Positions 35,045 to 45,104 of a DNA stretch of 64,000 nt are shown piece by piece. The notes under the pieces were generated by a model that saw only the letters and a program-made list of their open reading frames with translations, searched no databases and was not told where the DNA came from. Positions within the stretch are counted from its first letter, which is position 1. Each line of letters starts with the position of its first letter. This DNA comes from Myxococcaceae bacterium (lineage in GTDB: Bacteria; Myxococcota_A; Polyangia; Polyangiales; Ga0077539). Location: assembly GCA_004297725.1 (NCBI GenBank), contig SCUS01000057.1:1-64000 (forward strand), in the 5' to 3' direction. A program made the position numbers and the translations under genes.

Positions 35045-35114
35045 CGGTGACCTGTCGGCTGGCGGACGGACGAGCGCCGGGCCCGCAAGGGGCGGGGTGG
35101 GACACGCTGTCCCT

Positions 35115-35139
35115 TTCGCGACGGGGGTCTGTTCGTTAC
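35115..35139 (-). promoter_or_regulatory. SigF-like ECF promoter (CGAA type) for arsC
   Basis: On the minus strand: GTAACG (35139-35134), 15 bases, CGAA (35118-35115), 70 bases before ATG 35044. Confidence 0.7.
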
Positions 35140-35191
35140 AGCGGAGTCCGAAACACCGACAGAAGTAGCAGCCGGGAGACCGTCGGGCCCT

Positions 35192-37552
35192 TCACGGGTA
35201 GGGTCGCACCTCCGCGAGCACGGTCGCGAACTCCGGTGGGTCGCTCGTCGGCAGTCGGCATGACCCCCGCTCGCACACGTACGCGGTGGCCTGCCCCGCG
35301 CGAAGCCGCTTGCCTTGCGCCGACGGGACGAGGCGCCCGAGATCACCCGATAGCTCGGCCTCGGTCGCGACCAGAAGGACGGTGTTGGGCTGCAGGTTCC
35401 GACGCACTACATCGAGGAACGGGCGTGCGCCGGTCGCGAGGGCGCCGCGCCCCTCGGGGACCACGACCACGATCTCCCGCGCGGCGTCGGTCGCCCAGTC
35501 GAGCGCGAGGAGCATCTGGTCTAGCGCCAGCGGTCGCGCCGCGAGCGTCGAGGAGAACGCGCGCAGCGTCGTCTCGGCGCGCTGCTGAAACCGGCCATCG
35601 CCCGTGAGCGCCAGCAGGCGCAGGGAGGTGAGCGCGGCGACGGAGTTCACGCTCGGAACGGGGCCGTCGTAGTCAGGGCGCTCGCGCAGTAGGAGCCGCT
35701 CGTGATGTTCGGCGGTGAGGTAGTAGCCGCCACGCTCGGGGTCCGCGAAGGAGCGCTCGACGGTGTCCATCAGCGCGATGGCGTCGGAGAGCCAGCGGGG
35801 GTCGGCGGTGAGCTCGAACACGTCGAGCAGGGCCGCCGCGAGCGAGACATGATCGTCAGCGAAGGCGCGTCCGTGCGCCTGCCCCCCGACGAAGGCGTGC
35901 GGCAGCTCCCGTCCGTCGTGCAGCGGCGCCGTGAGCACGCGCGCCGCACGCACCGCGGCCTCGGCGTAGATGGCGTCGCCCAGGACGATCGCCGCACGAG
36001 CGAAGGCCGAGACCGCGAGGCCGTTCCAGGCGACGATGACCTTCTCGTCGCGCAGCGGCGCCGGGCGTCCCGACCGGATCGCGAGCATCCGGGGGCCCAC
36101 CGCCGCGAGGCGATCCCTCAGCGCCGCCGGGGAGAGGCCGAGCTCGCGCGCGACCTCGTCGATGGGGCGCTCTGCCCGCAGCACGCTCCGACCCGCGACC
36201 TGTCCCAGATCGTCGACACCGAACCACGCTCGCGCGATCGCGGCGTCCGTGTCGCCCAGGGAAGCGCGCAGCTCCGCGGGGGTCCACGTGAAGAAGAGAC
36301 CCTCCTCGCGACGCCCGTCGGCCGACAAGCTGTCGGCATCCGTCGCGGAGAAGAACACTCCGTCGCCGGAGCGCATGTCACGCAGGAGGTAGTCGAGGGT
36401 CTCCCGCGTGGTCGTGAGGAAGGACGCATCGCCGCTCGCCTGCCCAGCTTCGAGGTACTCCACCGCGAGAAGCGCGTTGTCGTAGAGCATCTTCTCGAAG
36501 TGGGGGACCCTCCAGCGCTCGTCGGTGGAGTAGCGGTGAAACCCACCGCCCACTTGATCGTAGATGCCGCCGGCGCGCATCCGCTGAAGGGTCTCCGTGA
36601 CCCTCCGCAGGTCCTCCCGATCTCCGCTTCGAGCCGCCGTGCGGAGCAGGAGGCGATTCGGAAACGACGACGGGAACTTCGGCGCACCGCGCGATCCTCC
36701 GTACGCGGCGTCGAAGCGGCTCGCGGCCGCGGCTCGCGCTGATTGCAGCAGCGAGGAGCTGGGGAAGTCTCCCGCGGGCTCCGGCGCGGTCGCGGCACGG
36801 AGCCTCCCGGCGAGCCGCTGCGCCTCGGCGACCACGGCGCGCGGGTCCGCGGCGAAGCGTCCGCCCTGCTGGGTGAGCACTTCGAGGAGACCCCGTCGCG
36901 TGCCCCGCACCCCTGCGCGCGGGGGGAAGTACGTGCCCGCGAAGAAGGGCTCCCGAGCCGGGGTCAACCAGACGCTCATCGGCCAGCCGCCGCTCCCGGC
37001 GAGCGCCTGCAAGAAAGCCATGTACACGGCGTCGATGTCAGGGCGCTCCTCGCGATCGACCTTGATGGCGACGTAGTGGTCATTGAGGTACCGGGCGACT
37101 TCCTCGTCCTCGAAGCTCTCCTCCTCCATCACGTGGCACCAGTGGCAGGTGGAGTAGCCCACCGAGAGGAAGATCGGGCGCCCGAGAGCGCGCGCCCGGG
37201 CGAAGGCCTCGTCGCCCCACGGGTACCAGTCCACGGGGTTGTGAGCGTGCTGCTGGAGGTACGGGCTCGACTCGAGGATCAGCCGATTGGTGTACCGCGG
37301 CGCACCATCGGGGTTGCGGTGCCGGGTGCGCGGGACGTAGCTCGGACCCCGCGCGGCGAGCGCTCGCTGGAGGCGCTCTCGCAGCGCGAGCGGCGACTCG
37401 GTGGCGCTGGCGTCCGTTCGCTGCCGCGCGCTCGCGGGCCGGTATGGACGGTGTCGGCGGCAATCGCAGAGCAGCGCCATCATCGCGGCGACGAGGAGGC
37501 CCCGCTGCCAGGGGGCGCCCGATGCGTTTCGGCCACGGAGCGCGGTGCTCAT
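35192..37552 (-). CDS. DUF255 thioredoxin-domain protein (YyaL/SSP411-like)
   Basis: The 786-aa protein has an N-terminal hydrophobic segment with possible lipobox ([12 protein letters not shown]). A DUF255 thioredoxin-like domain follows ([20 protein letters not shown], then [11 protein letters not shown] with Cys136-x2-Cys139), then an (alpha/alpha)6-barrel region typical of N-acyl-glucosamine epimerase-like folds ([32 protein letters not shown]). It has the full family length. The exact reaction is unknown; export suggests periplasmic thiol chemistry. It is last in the sigma/RND operon (4-bp overlap with the TolC gene). A shorter paralogue is at 49462. Confidence 0.88.
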   Translation of the reverse strand: MSTALRGRNASGAPWQRGLLVAAMMALLCDCRRHRPYRPASARQRTDASATESPLALRERLQRALAARGPSYVPRTRHRNPDGAPRYTNRLILESSPYLQQHAHNPVDWYPWGDEAFARARALGRPIFLSVGYSTCHWCHVMEEESFEDEEVARYLNDHYVAIKVDREERPDIDAVYMAFLQALAGSGGWPMSVWLTPAREPFFAGTYFPPRAGVRGTRRGLLEVLTQQGGRFAADPRAVVAEAQRLAGRLRAATAPEPAGDFPSSSLLQSARAAAASRFDAAYGGSRGAPKFPSSFPNRLLLRTAARSGDREDLRRVTETLQRMRAGGIYDQVGGGFHRYSTDERWRVPHFEKMLYDNALLAVEYLEAGQASGDASFLTTTRETLDYLLRDMRSGDGVFFSATDADSLSADGRREEGLFFTWTPAELRASLGDTDAAIARAWFGVDDLGQVAGRSVLRAERPIDEVARELGLSPAALRDRLAAVGPRMLAIRSGRPAPLRDEKVIVAWNGLAVSAFARAAIVLGDAIYAEAAVRAARVLTAPLHDGRELPHAFVGGQAHGRAFADDHVSLAAALLDVFELTADPRWLSDAIALMDTVERSFADPERGGYYLTAEHHERLLLRERPDYDGPVPSVNSVAALTSLRLLALTGDGRFQQRAETTLRAFSSTLAARPLALDQMLLALDWATDAAREIVVVVPEGRGALATGARPFLDVVRRNLQPNTVLLVATEAELSGDLGRLVPSAQGKRLRAGQATAYVCERGSCRLPTSDPPEFATVLAEVRPYP

Positions 37553-38862
37553 CGCGACGCCACCAGGTAGACCCGACGCGCGCGGAGCCCTTCGAGGTGG
37601 ACCCGGAGCAGACGCTCGCGGCCCTGCGCCCGACGCTGCGTAGCGAGCGCCGCCTCGAGGTCGATCGGCGCGACCACGCCGCTGGCGACGCGCGCGGCGA
37701 CCCCGGCAAGCGCCGTGTCCGCGAGCTGTCGCCCCTGCTCCACCGCGGGCAGGGACGCGTCAAGGCCAGCGATGGCAGCGTCGATCTCCGCGACGTGGAT
37801 CGCGAGCTGCTCCAGCGTCGCATCGGCCTCCGACGCGCGCGCCTCCAGCGAGGCGACCTCCGCGGCGCGACGGGAGCGCTCTCGCACGACCCCGGTGATC
37901 GGCAGCGCCACGGCGGCCCCAAGGGCGTAGTACCCGGGATCACTGCCCGGCGCGGGATTGGCGTAGCCCACGCTCCCGGCGACGGTGACGCGCGGCAGCC
38001 ACTCCATGCCCCAGAGCGTGCGCACCTCCGAGGCCTGCCTTCGCAGCGCCTGCGCCACGCGGACTTCTGGGGGTTCGCGCTCCGCACCGCGCGCGTCGAA
38101 CACGAGCGACGCGGTGAGCGCGCGGTCGTCGCCCACGAGGGCGCGCAAGGCCGCACGGGCGCTGCGCTCCTCGGCGGTCGCGAGCACCCGCTCCGCCTCG
38201 CCGTCCCCGACGCCCGCCTCCGCCATCAACGCCTGATCCGAGGCGAGGGTGCCTGCAGCGACCCGGGCCTGCAGCGCGCCGAGAAGCTCCCGTCTGGCGC
38301 CGACCTCGACACCCAGCAGCGCCCGACGCTCCTGCGCCGCGAGCACCCGCTCGAAGAGGTCGACGAGTGCGAGAGCGACCTCGCGCGTCGCCGTGTCATG
38401 GGCCGCCGCCGCGGCGTCCACGGCTGCCTCGGCGGCCGAGACCGCGTGCGGGGTTCGGAGCAGATCGACGAGGTTCCAACTCGCATCGACGCCGGCGACG
38501 TAGTTTCGGAAGAAGGGCGAGCCCAGCATCCCGCGCAGTTGCAGGTTGGAGCCCGAGCCGGGGAACCCCGCGGTGTACCCGACCCCGACCAGAACATCGG
38601 GCGCGTATCCGACGAGGGCCTCGGCACGGCGAGCCTCGGCGGCGCGCGTACGGGCGGCCGCGACCGCGAAGCGGGCATCCCGGCGCATCGCGAGGCGGAG
38701 GGCCTCGGTGAGACCCAACGTGGCGGCCACGGGCTCCGTCGTCGGGGCCCTGAGCGCCGTCGTCGGGGCGCCAGGCACCTGCGCCTCCGCGGCCGACGTC
38801 CGAAGCGCCGCCAGCGCGATGCTCCACGCGGCGATCCGGCGCGCACGACATCCCAGGCTCAT
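37549..38862 (-). CDS. TolC-family outer-membrane efflux protein
   Basis: The 437-aa protein has a signal peptide and two outer-membrane-factor repeats of long helices. It includes [28 protein letters not shown] near residue 50, [32 protein letters not shown], and in the second half [21 protein letters not shown]. It is the outer-membrane exit duct for the RND pump encoded upstream. It overlaps neighbouring genes by 4 bp on both sides. Confidence 0.85.
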   Translation of the reverse strand: MSLGCRARRIAAWSIALAALRTSAAEAQVPGAPTTALRAPTTEPVAATLGLTEALRLAMRRDARFAVAAARTRAAEARRAEALVGYAPDVLVGVGYTAGFPGSGSNLQLRGMLGSPFFRNYVAGVDASWNLVDLLRTPHAVSAAEAAVDAAAAAHDTATREVALALVDLFERVLAAQERRALLGVEVGARRELLGALQARVAAGTLASDQALMAEAGVGDGEAERVLATAEERSARAALRALVGDDRALTASLVFDARGAEREPPEVRVAQALRRQASEVRTLWGMEWLPRVTVAGSVGYANPAPGSDPGYYALGAAVALPITGVVRERSRRAAEVASLEARASEADATLEQLAIHVAEIDAAIAGLDASLPAVEQGRQLADTALAGVAARVASGVVAPIDLEAALATQRRAQGRERLLRVHLEGLRARRVYLVASR

Positions 38863-39941
38863 CGCGCGACCTCGACGGGCACGCCCTCGCGCAGCAACCC
38901 GCGGCCTCCCAGCAGCACGACGTCTCCCTCCGCGAGGCCCTCCAGCACCTCCGCCGAGACGCCGTTGTCGTAACCGATGCGAAGGACGCGACGGCGCGCG
39001 ATCCCGCCTGCGGCGACGAAGGCAACGCTCAGGGTCCCCTCCGAGAGCACCGCCTCGGACGGAGCGACCAGCGCGTGCTCGCGGGCCTGATTCCCGAGTC
39101 GAGCCTCGACGCGCACCCCGGCGAGGAGCGAGCCGTCGGCGTTAGGCACGTCGGACTCGATGGTGAGCATCCGGGTCATCGGGTCGAGGGCTGGGGCGAA
39201 GCGGTCGATCAGCACCGCGAACTGCCTCCCGCCGAGGGTCGGCAGGGTCACCCCGACCGGACCCCCGAGGCGGACGAAGCCCGCCTGCGCCTCGGGCACG
39301 GCCAGCCGCAAGCGCAGCCGGTCGACGCGCGCGATCTCCAGCAGCACCTCGCCAGCCGTCACACTCGCGCCGCGGTCCTTCCGACGGCTGACGACGACGC
39401 CGTCGAAGGGCGCCGTGAGATGGGTGTCGTTCAGCAGCGCGCGTACCCGCCGCACCTCCGCGGCGGTCGCGGCAACGTGGGACTGCGCGGCGGCGACGGC
39501 TCCCCGCGCCGACACGATCTCCTGCTCGGCGACCGCGGCGCGGTTCTGCTCGGCGATCGCACCGACCCGCCGGGCCGCATCGCTGCGCAGCTCGGTCTCG
39601 CGCCTCGCAGACTCGTCCGCGGCGAGCGCCACGTCGGCCTGCGCGCCGAGCCCCGGCACCCCGACCGACGCGAGCGCCTGTCCTCGCCGGACGCGGTCGC
39701 CGAGGTCGACGCGGACGTCCGTGACGACACCCGCGAGGCGCACCGCCAGCGCGGCGCGCTCGTAGGGTTCGAGGCGCCCGAAGAGGGCGGCGCCCGGCTC
39801 GACGCGCCCCCGCTGCACGGCGACGCCGCGGACACGCACCGCAGACGGCGTGATGGGCGCACTGTCCCGGGCTCGATCGGTGTGCACCCGCGGGGTGCAC
39901 GCGACGAGCGCGGCCGCGATCGTCACGACGGCGAACCTCAT
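38859..39941 (-). CDS. RND efflux periplasmic adaptor (membrane fusion protein)
   Basis: The 360-aa protein starts at ATG 39941, in a 4-bp overlap with the RND gene, and has a lipoprotein signal (VVTIAAALVAC). Adaptor features follow: lipoyl half-motif (ALAVRLAGVVTDVRVDLGDRVRRGQALASV), a helical hairpin, the second half (LTAPFDGVVVSRRKDRGASVTAGEVLLEI), a beta-barrel and a membrane-proximal domain (EGLAEGDVVLLGG). It links the RND pump to TolC. The substrate is unknown. Confidence 0.88.
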   Translation of the reverse strand: MRFAVVTIAAALVACTPRVHTDRARDSAPITPSAVRVRGVAVQRGRVEPGAALFGRLEPYERAALAVRLAGVVTDVRVDLGDRVRRGQALASVGVPGLGAQADVALAADESARRETELRSDAARRVGAIAEQNRAAVAEQEIVSARGAVAAAQSHVAATAAEVRRVRALLNDTHLTAPFDGVVVSRRKDRGASVTAGEVLLEIARVDRLRLRLAVPEAQAGFVRLGGPVGVTLPTLGGRQFAVLIDRFAPALDPMTRMLTIESDVPNADGSLLAGVRVEARLGNQAREHALVAPSEAVLSEGTLSVAFVAAGGIARRRVLRIGYDNGVSAEVLEGLAEGDVVLLGGRGLLREGVPVEVAR

Positions 39942-42900
39942 GAGGAGACCTCCTGCGTCGCGACGGCTTCGGACGGCCGTGACGAGCGATGAATCCATGC
40001 GTAGAGCGCGGGCACGACCAGCATGGTCAGCACCGTAGAGGCGGCCAGGCCCCCGACGACGGCGCGGGCGAGGGGGGCGTTGGCCTCGCTGCCGTGTTCG
40101 AGCCCGAGCGCCATCGGGGTGAGCCCGAGCAGCGCGGCGAGGCTGGTCATCAAGATGGGCCGCACCCGCACGAGGGCGGCCTCGACTGCGGCGTCGCGGG
40201 CCGCTCGCCCGTCGGCGCGGAGGCGCCCGGCGAACTCCACGATGAGCACCGAGTTCGAGACGGCGATGCCCACCATGAAAAGCATTCCGACGAGCGACTG
40301 CACATTGAGGGTCGAGCCCGTGACCTTGAGCAGGCCCAGCGCGCCGACGGCGCCGAGCGGGACCGCGACGAGGACGAGCAGCGGGTCCACAAAGGACCGG
40401 AACTGGGCCACGAGCAGGAGGTAGACCAGCACCACCGCGAGCGCGAGCCCGGCGCCCATGGCGGTCATCGAGCTTCGCATCTGTGCGACCTCGCCTCGCA
40501 CCTCGATCTTCGCTCCGCTCGGGAGCCTGATGCCGGCGACCGCGCGCTCGATGTCGCGGGCGACCGATCCCACGTCGCGTCCATCGACGTTGACGAGCAC
40601 CTGCTGCACGCGGGCGATGGACTCGTGGCGCACCTCGCCCACCGCGCGGGAGCGGGTGAGCGTCGCCACCTGGCGCAGCGGCACTGCGACCCCGCCGCCG
40701 TGGGGCGTGATGGGGACGTTCAGGATGGTCTCGAAGTCGACGATGTCGCTCTCCCGGTACTGGACGCCGACGAAGTAGTGGTTGCCGTTGCGGTGATCGA
40801 TCCAGAACGCGGGCTCGAAGTTCACGCTGGACGTGAGCGCCGACGCCGCGTTGCGCACGACGTCCTGCGCCGTGAGCCCGGCCTCCGCGGCGCGCATCCG
40901 GTCGACCTCCAGACGCACCGTCGGGTAGTCGAAGCGCTCTTGAAGGTGCACATCCACCGCGCCGCGCACCGAGCGGGCGGCGTCGATGATCGTGGGGACG
41001 ATGCGCTCGGCATCGGACTGGGGGGCGCGCTCGAGCACTACGGAGATGGGCGAGGTGGCCCCGTCGGACAGCGCGGCGGTGAGGAGCCCGCCCGCGTCGA
41101 AGGCGACCTCGACGTCGGGCAGGTCGCGCGCGAAGGCCGCCCGCAGAAGCTGCACATAGCGCTCGACGCCCTCGTGGCGGGCGCCGCCTAGCTCGACCAG
41201 CAGGAAGGCGTCGCTGGTGCCCGCGTTCGGCGTATATGCCGCGGGCCAGTCGTAGAGGATGCCCACGTTGGCGATCACCTTCGTGAGCTCATCGCGCGGC
41301 ACCACGCTGCGGATGATGCGCTCCGCGGTCGCGGTGTACTGCTCGGTGCGCTCGATGCGGGTGCCCGTGGGCGCTCGCAACAGCACCGTGATCTGCCCGG
41401 CATCGGAGCGCGGGAAGAGCTCGGTGCCCAGCGTCGGAGCCACGAGGGCGGCGCCGCCGACGGATGCCAGTGCGAGTAACAGCGCGGCCGCGGGGTGGGC
41501 CGTGAGGCGGCGCAGCACGGCTTCGTACCACCGCGCGAGCGCCCCCCGCGGCGGGTCGTGTGATCCAGCCAGGAGGTCAACCTTTGCGCTCCCTGCGAGG
41601 AAGCGCCGCGCGTAGATCGGGACGACCGTGAGCGCGATCACGTACGACGCGATCATGGCGAAGGTCACCGCCAGCGCGAGGGGCCCGAAGAGGAACTTCC
41701 CGATGCCCGAGAGGAAGAGCACGGGGACGAACACGATGCAGGTCGCCGCCGTGGAGACGAAGATCGGCGCCCCGACCTCCCGGGTGCCCTCCTCGATGGC
41801 GCGATCCATCGACGCGCCGAGCTGCCGGTGCCGGACGATGTTCTCGAGGACGACGATGGCGTCATCGACCAGGCGTCCGATGGCGAGGGCGATGCCGCCG
41901 AGGGTCATCGCGTTCACGGACTGCCCGCACGCGAGGAGCCCCAGCGCCGCCGCGAGTACCGAGAGGGGTATGGTGAGCACCACCACGAAGGAGGCGCGGA
42001 GGCTGCGGAGAAACAGCAGGACCATCACGGCCGCGAGCAGGGCGCCGAGGGCGGCCTCGAAGGCGAGCGCACGGATCGCGCGGCGGACGAAGGTGGACTG
42101 ATCGAACACGATGTCGAGCGCGATGCCGCTCGGCAGCGAGGCGCGGAGGTCTGTCAGGGCGGCGCGCAGCTCGCGGACGACGCCGATCGTGTTGGCGCCG
42201 GGCTGGCGGTAGATCGGGATGTACACCTGCCGCCGCCCATCGACGCGGACGAGGTTGGTCTGGATCTGCGCGCCGTCCTCGACGACGCCGACATCGGAGA
42301 CCGTTGCTGGCTGGGTGACCCCGAGCTGCAGCGGAAACCGGTTCATCTCCTCGACGCGCTCGGGGATGCCGTTGGTCTCGAGCTGGTAGTCCAGCGCTCC
42401 GACGCGCACGTTGCCGACGGGGGTCAGGGTGTTCTGCTGGCGCAGGACCGCGGCGACGTCGAGGGGCGAGAGGTTGAGCTGCTGGAGGCGAGCGGGGTCG
42501 ATGCGAGCGAGGATCCGGCGGATGCGCCCGCCGTACACCGCGGGGGCGATCACGCCGGGGATCCCCTGGAGGAGATTGCGGAGGCGGAAGTACGCGATGT
42601 CGTAGAGCTCGCGCTCGGACGCGGTGGGCGACGACACGGCGAGGAGCGCCACGGGGATGGGCGCCGTCGGGTCGAAGGGCATGACCATGGGCGGCGCGGT
42701 GCCCGGAGGCAGGTAGTACATGTCGCTCGCGGCGAGCGCGCTCGTCTGGCTCATCGCGGTATTGGCGTCGATGTCTTCGCGGAAGTAGTTGCGAACGATG
42801 GAGACGCCCGTGAGCGAGCGCGACACCTGGCGGGCGATGCCGTTGGACTGGCCGGTCCAGCGCTCCAGGCGGGAGGTGATGTCGGCCTCGACGACCGGCG

Positions 42901-43066
42901 CGGGCATCCCGGGGTACAGGGTCAGCACCTGCACCGCCGGCGTGCGGAACTGCGGCAGGAGGTCGGTGGCCATGCGCGGCAGCGCGACGACGCCGACGGC
43001 CACGAGCATGAGCGCGACCACGATGATCGCGTAGGGGTTCTTGAGCGCGGCGCGGGTGAGGTTCAC
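39938..43066 (-). CDS. RND-family efflux pump (AcrB/HAE1-like permease)
   Basis: The 1042-aa protein has full RND length: first helix YAIIVVALMLVAVGVVALPRM, large porter loops, the helix-4 motif GRLVDDAIVVLENIVRH with the paired Asp residues used for proton transfer, and a second half with PLLVLVAVPLGAVGALGLLKVTG. It lacks the heavy-metal CusA methionine signature as far as I can see, so hydrophobic compounds are more likely than Cu/Ag. It is in a six-gene operon: sigma, anti-sigma, RND, adaptor, TolC, DUF255. Confidence 0.9.
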   Translation of the reverse strand: MNLTRAALKNPYAIIVVALMLVAVGVVALPRMATDLLPQFRTPAVQVLTLYPGMPAPVVEADITSRLERWTGQSNGIARQVSRSLTGVSIVRNYFREDIDANTAMSQTSALAASDMYYLPPGTAPPMVMPFDPTAPIPVALLAVSSPTASERELYDIAYFRLRNLLQGIPGVIAPAVYGGRIRRILARIDPARLQQLNLSPLDVAAVLRQQNTLTPVGNVRVGALDYQLETNGIPERVEEMNRFPLQLGVTQPATVSDVGVVEDGAQIQTNLVRVDGRRQVYIPIYRQPGANTIGVVRELRAALTDLRASLPSGIALDIVFDQSTFVRRAIRALAFEAALGALLAAVMVLLFLRSLRASFVVVLTIPLSVLAAALGLLACGQSVNAMTLGGIALAIGRLVDDAIVVLENIVRHRQLGASMDRAIEEGTREVGAPIFVSTAATCIVFVPVLFLSGIGKFLFGPLALAVTFAMIASYVIALTVVPIYARRFLAGSAKVDLLAGSHDPPRGALARWYEAVLRRLTAHPAAALLLALASVGGAALVAPTLGTELFPRSDAGQITVLLRAPTGTRIERTEQYTATAERIIRSVVPRDELTKVIANVGILYDWPAAYTPNAGTSDAFLLVELGGARHEGVERYVQLLRAAFARDLPDVEVAFDAGGLLTAALSDGATSPISVVLERAPQSDAERIVPTIIDAARSVRGAVDVHLQERFDYPTVRLEVDRMRAAEAGLTAQDVVRNAASALTSSVNFEPAFWIDHRNGNHYFVGVQYRESDIVDFETILNVPITPHGGGVAVPLRQVATLTRSRAVGEVRHESIARVQQVLVNVDGRDVGSVARDIERAVAGIRLPSGAKIEVRGEVAQMRSSMTAMGAGLALAVVLVYLLLVAQFRSFVDPLLVLVAVPLGAVGALGLLKVTGSTLNVQSLVGMLFMVGIAVSNSVLIVEFAGRLRADGRAARDAAVEAALVRVRPILMTSLAALLGLTPMALGLEHGSEANAPLARAVVGGLAASTVLTMLVVPALYAWIHRSSRPSEAVATQEVSS

Positions 43067-43764
43067 TGGAGGGACTCGTCGAGGAGTCGGAGCAGCTCAG
43101 CGTCCGGGAGGTTGCCCGCCAGCACGCGCGAACCTCCTGCTGGGTCGCGCGCCGCGCAGACGTTGACGCCCGCGGCGCGGGTGCAACCCCGTCGGTGCAC
43201 TGCGTCCTGCGGGAGCGCGAAGAGCGACAACCAGCGGCCCGCGCGGTCGAGCCAGACCAGGGCGGACCAGCGTCCCCCGATGCGGCACCGCTTCCCGCCG
43301 AGGAGACTCGTCGCCTCGAGGTCGGCGAAGTGTGGGCGTCGCGACAGGGTCCGCTCGAAGAAGCCCGCGATCTCGTCAGGGGTGCCGCGCACCTCGGCGG
43401 CCTCCAGCCGTCGCTCATAGTGCAGGTGATCGAGCGCGATCTCCTCGGCGAGGGGCGCGTCGAGCGCCGAGCGCCGAGCCATCGGCAGCAGGAGGGCGGC
43501 CGCGGCGACGGCCATCACCGCCGCAGCGGCGAGCGCGACGAATCGACGGGGCACCCTGCGAGCGCGAACCTGGCCGTCGAGCAGCTCCATGGTGGCCGCG
43601 GGCACCTCGGCCGCGCGGGGCAGCGCTCCGACCGCGCGCCGCACCTCCAGGAGCGCCTGACGTCGCGGGTTACAGAGGGGGCACTGGGCGACGTGGTCCT
43701 GCTGCGACTTCGTGAGCGGCTCTGCCAGGTCTTCGACGGCGATGTGGTTGGGCGTCGAGCTCAT
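43063..43764 (-). CDS. Membrane anti-sigma factor with zinc-binding N-terminus
   Basis: The 233-aa protein has His24-x3-Cys28-x2-Cys31 (DHVAQCPLC), a ZAS-type element. A single membrane helix follows (FVALAAAAVMAVAAAALLLPM, about residues 75-95), then a periplasmic domain with extra cysteines (GGKRCRIGG, RRGCTRAAGVNVCAA) that could sense redox or metals. It overlaps the sigma gene by 4 bp and the RND gene by 4 bp. Confidence 0.8.
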   Translation of the reverse strand: MSSTPNHIAVEDLAEPLTKSQQDHVAQCPLCNPRRQALLEVRRAVGALPRAAEVPAATMELLDGQVRARRVPRRFVALAAAAVMAVAAAALLLPMARRSALDAPLAEEIALDHLHYERRLEAAEVRGTPDEIAGFFERTLSRRPHFADLEATSLLGGKRCRIGGRWSALVWLDRAGRWLSLFALPQDAVHRRGCTRAAGVNVCAARDPAGGSRVLAGNLPDAELLRLLDESLQ

Positions 43765-44300
43765 GGGCTCCCTCCTTCTTCACCCGCGTCGGGACGTTCG
43801 TTCGCGTCGCAGGGATGCGAGAGCAGCGCGGCGAGCCGCACGCGGGCGCGAGCGACCCGTGAGCGCACGGTGTTCAACGGGATGTCGAGGACGACGGCGA
43901 TCTCCTCGTAGGAGAACTCCCAGAGGTCGGCCAGGAGGAGCGCGGTGCGCGCGAACTCGGGCATCCGGGCGAGGGCGCGCTCGAGGTCGATGCGGTCGTC
44001 GAGCGGAGGCATCGCCGTCGGAACCTCGGCGCTCTCGAACTCGCCGCCGTCGAGGACAACCAGGCGCTCCCTCGCGGCGCGTGCCCGCCGGGTGTCCACG
44101 TACGCGTTTCGCGCCGTACGGAACAGCCATGATTTCAGGCGCGCCGGCTCGGTGATGGAGTCGCCCTGCTGGAGGGCGCGGAGCACGACATCCTGGACGA
44201 GATCGGCGCCGTGCGCGTCCGGCCCGGTCAACCAGAGGCAGAAGCGCGTCAGGTCGGGCAGGAGCGGGCGAAGCGCCCGGGTGAGGAGGTCTCGATCCAT
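43761..44300 (-). CDS. ECF sigma factor controlling the RND operon
   Basis: The 179-aa protein has region 2 (DLTRFCLWLTGPDAHGADLVQDVVLRALQ, RLKSWLFRTARNAYVDTRRAR) and region 4 (LARMPEFARTALLLADLWEFSYEEIAVVLDIPLNTVRSRVARARVRL). ATG 44300 sits 10 bases after a GGAACC...CGTC promoter, so the mRNA would be nearly leaderless. It is a different ECF type from the two GTAAC-associated sigmas. Confidence 0.88.
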   Translation of the reverse strand: MDRDLLTRALRPLLPDLTRFCLWLTGPDAHGADLVQDVVLRALQQGDSITEPARLKSWLFRTARNAYVDTRRARAARERLVVLDGGEFESAEVPTAMPPLDDRIDLERALARMPEFARTALLLADLWEFSYEEIAVVLDIPLNTVRSRVARARVRLAALLSHPCDANERPDAGEEGGSP

Positions 44301-44310
44301 CGGGAGAGCC

Positions 44311-44336
44311 GACGATCGTGGGGCCGGAATGGTTCC
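44311..44336 (-). promoter_or_regulatory. Classical ECF promoter of the RND operon
   Basis: On the minus strand: GGAACC (44336-44331), 16 bases, CGTC (44314-44311), the standard ECF consensus. It implies autoregulation of the sigma-RND operon, distinct from the GTAAC regulon. Confidence 0.7.
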
Positions 44337-44402
44337 CCGACGTAGATCGGAATTGTCGAACGTGCTGAGCGCCCAACCGCGACGCGCGGGCGTGGAGGTC
44401 TT

Positions 44403-45092
44403 GTGAGTGGATATCATCCCGCCACGCCGATGCCTCACCAACACGTCCCGCTCTCGTTCGAACGTCGGCCCGTCGAGCAGGTGCTCGCCCGCGCCGACGA
44501 GTTCCACCAGGAGATGAGCCGCCGTCGGACGGTGCGCGACTTCTCGCCCGACCCGGTGCCCCGCGAGGTCATCGCGCGGTGCATCGCCGCCGCCGGGTGC
44601 GCTCCGAGCGGCGCCAACCAGCAGCCCTGGCGCTTCATCGCAGTCGCCGACCCGTCGATCAAGCGGACCATTCGCGCGGCGGCCGAGGAGGAGGAGCGGG
44701 CCTTCTACGAGCACCGGGCGACCGACGCCTGGCGTGCGGCGCTCGCTCCCCTCGGCACCGACGCCAGCAAGCCCTTCCTGGAGACCGCGCCCTGGTTGAT
44801 CGTGGTCTTCTACGAAGCCTTCGGGTACGCCCCGGACGGCGGCCGGGAGAAGCGCTACTACGCGATGGACTCCGTCGGCATCGCGACGGGCTTCCTCGTC
44901 GCCGCTCTCCACCACGCCGGGCTCGCGACGCTCACCCACACGCCCAGCCCGATGGCCTTCCTGCCGAGGATCCTCGGTCGGCCGGACAACGAGCGACCCT
45001 TCGTGCTGCTGGTCGTCGGCTTCCCCGCCGACGGCGCGACGGTGCCCGCCATTACGCGGAAGCCCATCGACGAGATCGCCGTCTTCCTCTGA
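44403..45092 (+). CDS. Nitroreductase-family flavoprotein
   Basis: The 229-aa protein belongs to the FMN-dependent nitroreductase fold: [14 protein letters not shown] near residue 40, the FMN loop [14 protein letters not shown] near 64, [28 protein letters not shown] near 160, and a [10 protein letters not shown] end. It is closest in feel to the iodotyrosine deiodinase-like branch. GTG 44403 was chosen because GGAGG lies 4 bases upstream; ATG 44430 lacks a ribosome site. It is divergent from the sigma/RND operon. Confidence 0.85.
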   Translation: MSGYHPATPMPHQHVPLSFERRPVEQVLARADEFHQEMSRRRTVRDFSPDPVPREVIARCIAAAGCAPSGANQQPWRFIAVADPSIKRTIRAAAEEEERAFYEHRATDAWRAALAPLGTDASKPFLETAPWLIVVFYEAFGYAPDGGREKRYYAMDSVGIATGFLVAALHHAGLATLTHTPSPMAFLPRILGRPDNERPFVLLVVGFPADGATVPAITRKPIDEIAVFL

Positions 45093-45104
45093 ATCGGCGA
45101 CCGA

